A stretch of 64,000 nt of DNA from DAOTWY01 sp003696565 (GTDB taxonomy: Bacteria; Chloroflexota; Anaerolineae; Aggregatilineales; Phototrophicaceae): contig DAOTWY010000137.1 of NCBI GenBank assembly GCA_034435635.1, forward strand, positions 1-64,000, written 5' to 3'. Made by a program: the position numbers and the translations under genes. The notes under the pieces are model-generated. The model saw nothing but the letters and a program-made list of their open reading frames with translations. It did no database searches and was not told where the DNA came from. Positions 60,831 through 64,000 of the stretch are shown piece by piece. Numbering within the stretch: the first letter of the stretch is position 1; every line of letters begins with the position of its first letter.

Positions 60831-62006
60831 TCAACGAGCATATTTTTTCAATAAACGGCAAGCGGTATCAGCCAAGACGGCTGCCCCATATTTGAATGAA
60901 TCCTCGTTGATGTCGAACACCGGGCTATGATGTGGACGATGCTTTTCATCTAGCTTAGCACCAAGCATAAACATTGCACCTGGGGCTTTTTGTGTCATAT
61001 AAGCGAAATCTTCTGCGCCCATCATCGGCACACCATGATGAACACGATCCGCCCCCATGTTATCTTTTGCCACTTCATATAAAAGTTGCGCTACACTTGG
61101 GTCGTTATACATGGCAGGGTAGCCACGCTCAATTTTGAGGGTGTAATCGCCCCCAAGTGCCCGCGCCACACCAAAAGCGCGCTCCAATTCTTCATGAATT
61201 TGGGTACGTGTTTCTTCATCAAAGCTGCGGATGGTGCCCATCATCTCAACTTTATCTGGGATGACATTGGGTGCGCTACCGCCATGCACCCCGCCAACTG
61301 TAATGACAGAGCCGCGCGTGGGGTCTAAGCGGCGGGCACGAATGCCTTGAATAGCATTTATCACTTGTGCTTGAATGTAGATGGGGTCAATACCCTGATG
61401 AGGCGTTGCGCCGTGTGTGCCTTCCCCAAAGATTGTCGCATAAAACGTATCAACCGCTGCCAGGGCAAAGCCTTCTACGATCTCAAATGTGGCGTTGTCA
61501 TTTACGCTAGAGATATGCAGCGCGATGACGGCATCAAGGTCTTCTAAAGCGTTGTCATCAATCATGCGTGTTGCGCCGCTTTTGCCTTCTGCATCCCATT
61601 TTTCTTCACTCGGTTGGAAAAGCAAACGGATTTCGCCGGCGGGGCGGTCTGGCATTTCATTAAGAATGCGTGCTACGCCTAACAGAATGGCGGTATGGGC
61701 ATCGTGCCCACAGGCGTGCATTACACCAGGTGTTTGTGATTTATAGGGGGTGTCGTTAGCTTCTTGAATAGGCAGTGCGTCCATATCGGCACGGATACCG
61801 ATTGCCGGGCGACCTTCACCGATGCGTGCTACCACGCCAGTGATCCCAACTCCAACTTCTGCTTCAATACCCATCTCGTTAAGTGCGTTTGCCACGAGCT
61901 TAGCGGTGCGGGTTTCTTCAAAACCAAGCTCTGGGTGCATATGAATATCACGCCGCCAGGCGATAATTTGATCTTCAATTGATTTGGCTTTATCTAGGAA
62001 ATACAT
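60831..62006 (-). CDS. M20 family amidohydrolase (hippurate/IAA-amino acid hydrolase-like)
   Basis: 391 residues. RRDIHMHPELGFEETRTA and MHACGHDAHTAILLGVARIL (zinc ligands His and Cys/Asp), LLFQPSEEKW, GTHGATPHQGIDPIYIQ (in part) and VPMMGAEDFAYMTQKAPG are typical of the M20D branch, which removes amino-acid N-acyl groups or opens hippurate. The C-terminal HHSPVFDINEDSFKYG holds the last zinc ligand. The specific substrate is unknown. The gene is monocistronic. Confidence 0.9.
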   Translation of the reverse strand: MYFLDKAKSIEDQIIAWRRDIHMHPELGFEETRTAKLVANALNEMGIEAEVGVGITGVVARIGEGRPAIGIRADMDALPIQEANDTPYKSQTPGVMHACGHDAHTAILLGVARILNEMPDRPAGEIRLLFQPSEEKWDAEGKSGATRMIDDNALEDLDAVIALHISSVNDNATFEIVEGFALAAVDTFYATIFGEGTHGATPHQGIDPIYIQAQVINAIQGIRARRLDPTRGSVITVGGVHGGSAPNVIPDKVEMMGTIRSFDEETRTQIHEELERAFGVARALGGDYTLKIERGYPAMYNDPSVAQLLYEVAKDNMGADRVHHGVPMMGAEDFAYMTQKAPGAMFMLGAKLDEKHRPHHSPVFDINEDSFKYGAAVLADTACRLLKKYAR

Positions 62007-62192
62007 ACCTTATCTCTCATTCATAACCATCTAACTGTTATTATTGTATCGTTGAACGCTTAATCTGATGGACTGATTTGGTTATAATATGTTAAAACTT
62101 CACGGCTTTATGAGGATTGCTATCATTCTCTATCGTGCTGATGATGTTGCATTATAATCAAACCAATGTGTTCATAATCCGAAAAAATATCG

Positions 62193-62867
62193 ATGAAAAT
62201 ACGGCAACCCCCACCGCATACCAAAATTTGGCATTATATGACCTTGGCGAAGTTTTTATCTTTGTTAGATAGCCGAGCATTGTTTTTTTCCCAGCCCAAA
62301 CAGTTTGAAGATAAGTTTGAAGGGTCGTTTCGTGAGCCTGTTTTGCCTTTAACAGCAGATAAAGACCAACCCCTACGTGAATCGGCACATACTGCTACAG
62401 GAATCCGTACCCGAACGGCGATTAGTTGCTGGCATATGAATGAGTATGAATCGGCAGCGATGTGGGCGCAATATGTCACCAATAATGAAGGCATTGCGAT
62501 CCGCTCTACAGTGCAACGCTTACAACATGCGCTGACGTTTGATGAGCTGGGTGATGTGTATATGGGAGCTATCAATTACTATCCATACCAGGCGCGGGAT
62601 GATTCCGTGTGGAGTTTGTTCCACAAGCGAGAGAGCTTTGCACATGAGCATGAATTCCGGGTGTTGGTCGTTATCAACGATTTGCCCAAAGCGGATGAAC
62701 TGGGCGGGATTCAAGTCCCGGCTGATTTAAACATCTTGATTGAGCGGATTTACATTGCACCAAACACCCGCCCGTGGTTTACTGATTTGATTAAATCAGT
62801 TGCGCAAAAATATGATGTTGATGCTGATGTTATTCGATCCGATTTAGATAAGGACCCGATTTTCTGA
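62193..62867 (+). CDS. DUF2971 family protein
   Basis: 224 residues. KIWHYMTLAKFLSLLDSRALFF, PKQFEDKFEG, AISCWHMNEYESAAMWAQYV and ESFAHEHEFRVLVVI are the signature stretches of DUF2971, a family of unknown biochemical role found near mobile and defence genes as well as in core regions. No defence or mobile gene is near. Weak Shine-Dalgarno. The stop overlaps the next start by one base (TGATG). Confidence 0.8.
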   Translation: MKIRQPPPHTKIWHYMTLAKFLSLLDSRALFFSQPKQFEDKFEGSFREPVLPLTADKDQPLRESAHTATGIRTRTAISCWHMNEYESAAMWAQYVTNNEGIAIRSTVQRLQHALTFDELGDVYMGAINYYPYQARDDSVWSLFHKRESFAHEHEFRVLVVINDLPKADELGGIQVPADLNILIERIYIAPNTRPWFTDLIKSVAQKYDVDADVIRSDLDKDPIF

Positions 62868-63583
62868 TGTTGATGTGGCTTTTAATTGCATTATTGCAGG
62901 CTATACCACTGCGTTATGGGGATGTGGTGCAAGGTACGATCACAGATGAACAACCGGCAATGGTCTATCGCTTTACGGGGGCAGTGAATGATTTAATTGT
63001 TATAGAAATGCGCTCTGTGGATCGTTCATTAGATAACAAACTGCACACACCGGTGTTGATCTTGCGTGATTCGTCGGGCAATGTGTTGGCAGACACTACT
63101 TTGCAATACACGCTTGATGATGCGGTATTGATTGCGCAATTGCCTTATACAGGTGTGTATGATGTGATTGCTACGCGCGATGAATTACTAGATTACAAAG
63201 CTGTTGGTGATTATACCCTCAGCTTGAACCGTATTCCGCGCATGTTACCTGATGAACCGCTGATGATAGACCTGTTATATACGGATATCGTTTATTATGC
63301 GATTTGGATGACGGACGATTCATTTGTGTTGGATTATCAACATCTTATAGGAGATTTTCATCCGGTAGTAACGGTTAATCAATTAATACCGGAGCGAGGC
63401 GGGTTGCGTGCCGTTGGTATGATTTATGGTAGGTCAATGACACAAGCAGCCATGACAATCAGCGGAGATGAACGTTTTTATATTTTGACGCTGGCGCAAT
63501 CTCCGTTGGATTATGTATTTGATGAGGCGAGTGGGTCGGTCATTTTAACGTTGATGAATGGTGGGGGCTATAGACAATCTTAA
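62867..63583 (+). CDS. secreted protein with PPC-like domain
   Basis: 238 residues. A short hydrophobic signal (MLMWLLIALLQAIPL) is followed by a beta-sandwich of the PPC kind (about 15-125): YGDVVQGTITDEQPAMVYRF, LILRDSSGNVLADTTLQYTL, QLPYTGVYDVIATRDEL. The C-terminal half is uncharacterised. It is similar in plan to the protein encoded at 42504. It follows DUF2971 with a one-base overlap and precedes the regulator at 63635. Confidence 0.65.
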   Translation: MLMWLLIALLQAIPLRYGDVVQGTITDEQPAMVYRFTGAVNDLIVIEMRSVDRSLDNKLHTPVLILRDSSGNVLADTTLQYTLDDAVLIAQLPYTGVYDVIATRDELLDYKAVGDYTLSLNRIPRMLPDEPLMIDLLYTDIVYYAIWMTDDSFVLDYQHLIGDFHPVVTVNQLIPERGGLRAVGMIYGRSMTQAAMTISGDERFYILTLAQSPLDYVFDEASGSVILTLMNGGGYRQS

Positions 63584-63634
63584 AAAACTGTGATAAAGTG
63601 CGATTAAACATATTAATCTGATGAATAAGATTAG

Positions 63635-64000
63635 ATGTCACAAATAGACTTAGGCTCGGAATTACTTAATTTTATTGTTCAGAATGGCTACAGCACTGGA
63701 GATCGTCTCCCTACTATCCAAGAATTGAAGGCGGACGATAAGCTCGGTATCAGCACCAGCAAAATCCGTGAACAACTTGAAGTGGCGCGGGCAGTTGGTT
63801 TGGTAGATGTCCGATCCAAAAAAGGGACACACATCAAGCCATATAGCTTTGCTCCGGCGGTACGGCTGAGTTTGATGATAGCCTTAGCGATTGACCCAAG
63901 CACGTTTCATCAATTTAGTGAGCTGCGGTCACATATTGAAGCCGCTTTTTGGCATGAAGCGTGTGAGTTGATTGATGAAGCTGATAAAGTCACGATGCGC
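63635..64000 (+). CDS. GntR/FadR-family transcriptional regulator, 5' part
   Basis: 122 codons visible; the frame is open to the end of the window. The N-terminal winged helix is recognisable: STGDRLPTIQELKADDKLG, STSKIREQLEVARAVGLVDV and KKGTHIKPYSF, as in the FCD subgroup of GntR regulators. The C-terminal ligand domain starts with LRSHIEAAFWHEACELI and is cut by the window edge. The gene's target is unknown. A TTAGATG context gives no strong Shine-Dalgarno. Confidence 0.82.
   Translation, partial: MSQIDLGSELLNFIVQNGYSTGDRLPTIQELKADDKLGISTSKIREQLEVARAVGLVDVRSKKGTHIKPYSFAPAVRLSLMIALAIDPSTFHQFSELRSHIEAAFWHEACELIDEADKVTMR

Noticed and set aside
1..64000. tRNA or rRNA genes, integrases, prophage
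   Set aside because: No cloverleaf-like or rRNA-like stretch and no recombinase or phage protein was recognised on either strand; a scan with tRNAscan-SE and Infernal would settle this.

Overview
The window reads as chromosomal DNA of a free-living bacterium, most likely a Chloroflexota (Anaerolineae-like) member. That placement is inference, not a database match. It rests on protein style (two PucR-type regulators, a single-chain GltB with a short propeptide, an RsmD with APPQ where DPPY is usual, many TPR, WD40, HEAT and PPC proteins), on envelope genes of the monoderm kind (LCP and LiaF-like proteins, no lipopolysaccharide genes), and on base composition by eye a little under half GC. I saw no rRNA, tRNA, CRISPR array, integrase, transposase or phage gene; the whole window looks like ordinary core chromosome.

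Layout. 1-4751: hpt-cca on the plus strand, then on the minus strand a TPR protein, a URO-D-like protein, rsmD and a degenerate ImmA/IrrE-like protein. 4976-15932: a PucR regulator, a large GT-C-like membrane protein, an MFS exporter, two overlapping GNATs feeding into an AlaX editing enzyme, then a four-gene operon of TPR and envelope proteins. 16137-20973: a minus-strand operon of an S1-domain protein, ftsK and chorismate mutase-DAHP synthase, behind a good sigma-70-type promoter. 21153-25722: an unusual membrane protein with a GAF and an HTH-like C terminus, a GNAT, a LiaF-like protein and the housekeeping sigma factor rpoD. 26162-30043: an ABC exporter of the GldA/GldF/GldG type plus a DUF4340-like protein. 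30376-35034: gltB. 35139-41425: small proteins, an LCP and an FHA protein, a TGS-uridine kinase-like enzyme and a second PucR regulator. 41543-48714: lipoprotein and secreted proteins, a GSDH-type dehydrogenase, an Hsp70-HEAT pair and a WD40 protein. 48741-50407: a CPA2 antiporter with a PII-like protein. 50530-56293: the arginine operon argC-argB-argD-argJ-carA plus a small membrane protein. 56400-64000: a TRIC-type channel, a cystathionine gamma-synthase-like enzyme, a deoxynucleoside kinase, an M20 amidohydrolase, a DUF2971 protein, a PPC-like secreted protein and a truncated GntR-family regulator.

The most striking element lies upstream of argC. A 26-codon leader ORF with a perfect Shine-Dalgarno carries three consecutive Arg codons and is followed by an intrinsic terminator. 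A segment inside the leader can pair with the left arm of that terminator. The arrangement has every part of a classical ribosome-mediated attenuator, here tuned to arginine and placed to control the whole argCBDJ-carA operon.

A second non-coding signal is a dispersed intergenic repeat, four copies in this window, three of them between convergent genes. Several strong hairpins, a 37-codon membrane-peptide gene and a handful of enzymes with altered motif residues are also recorded.
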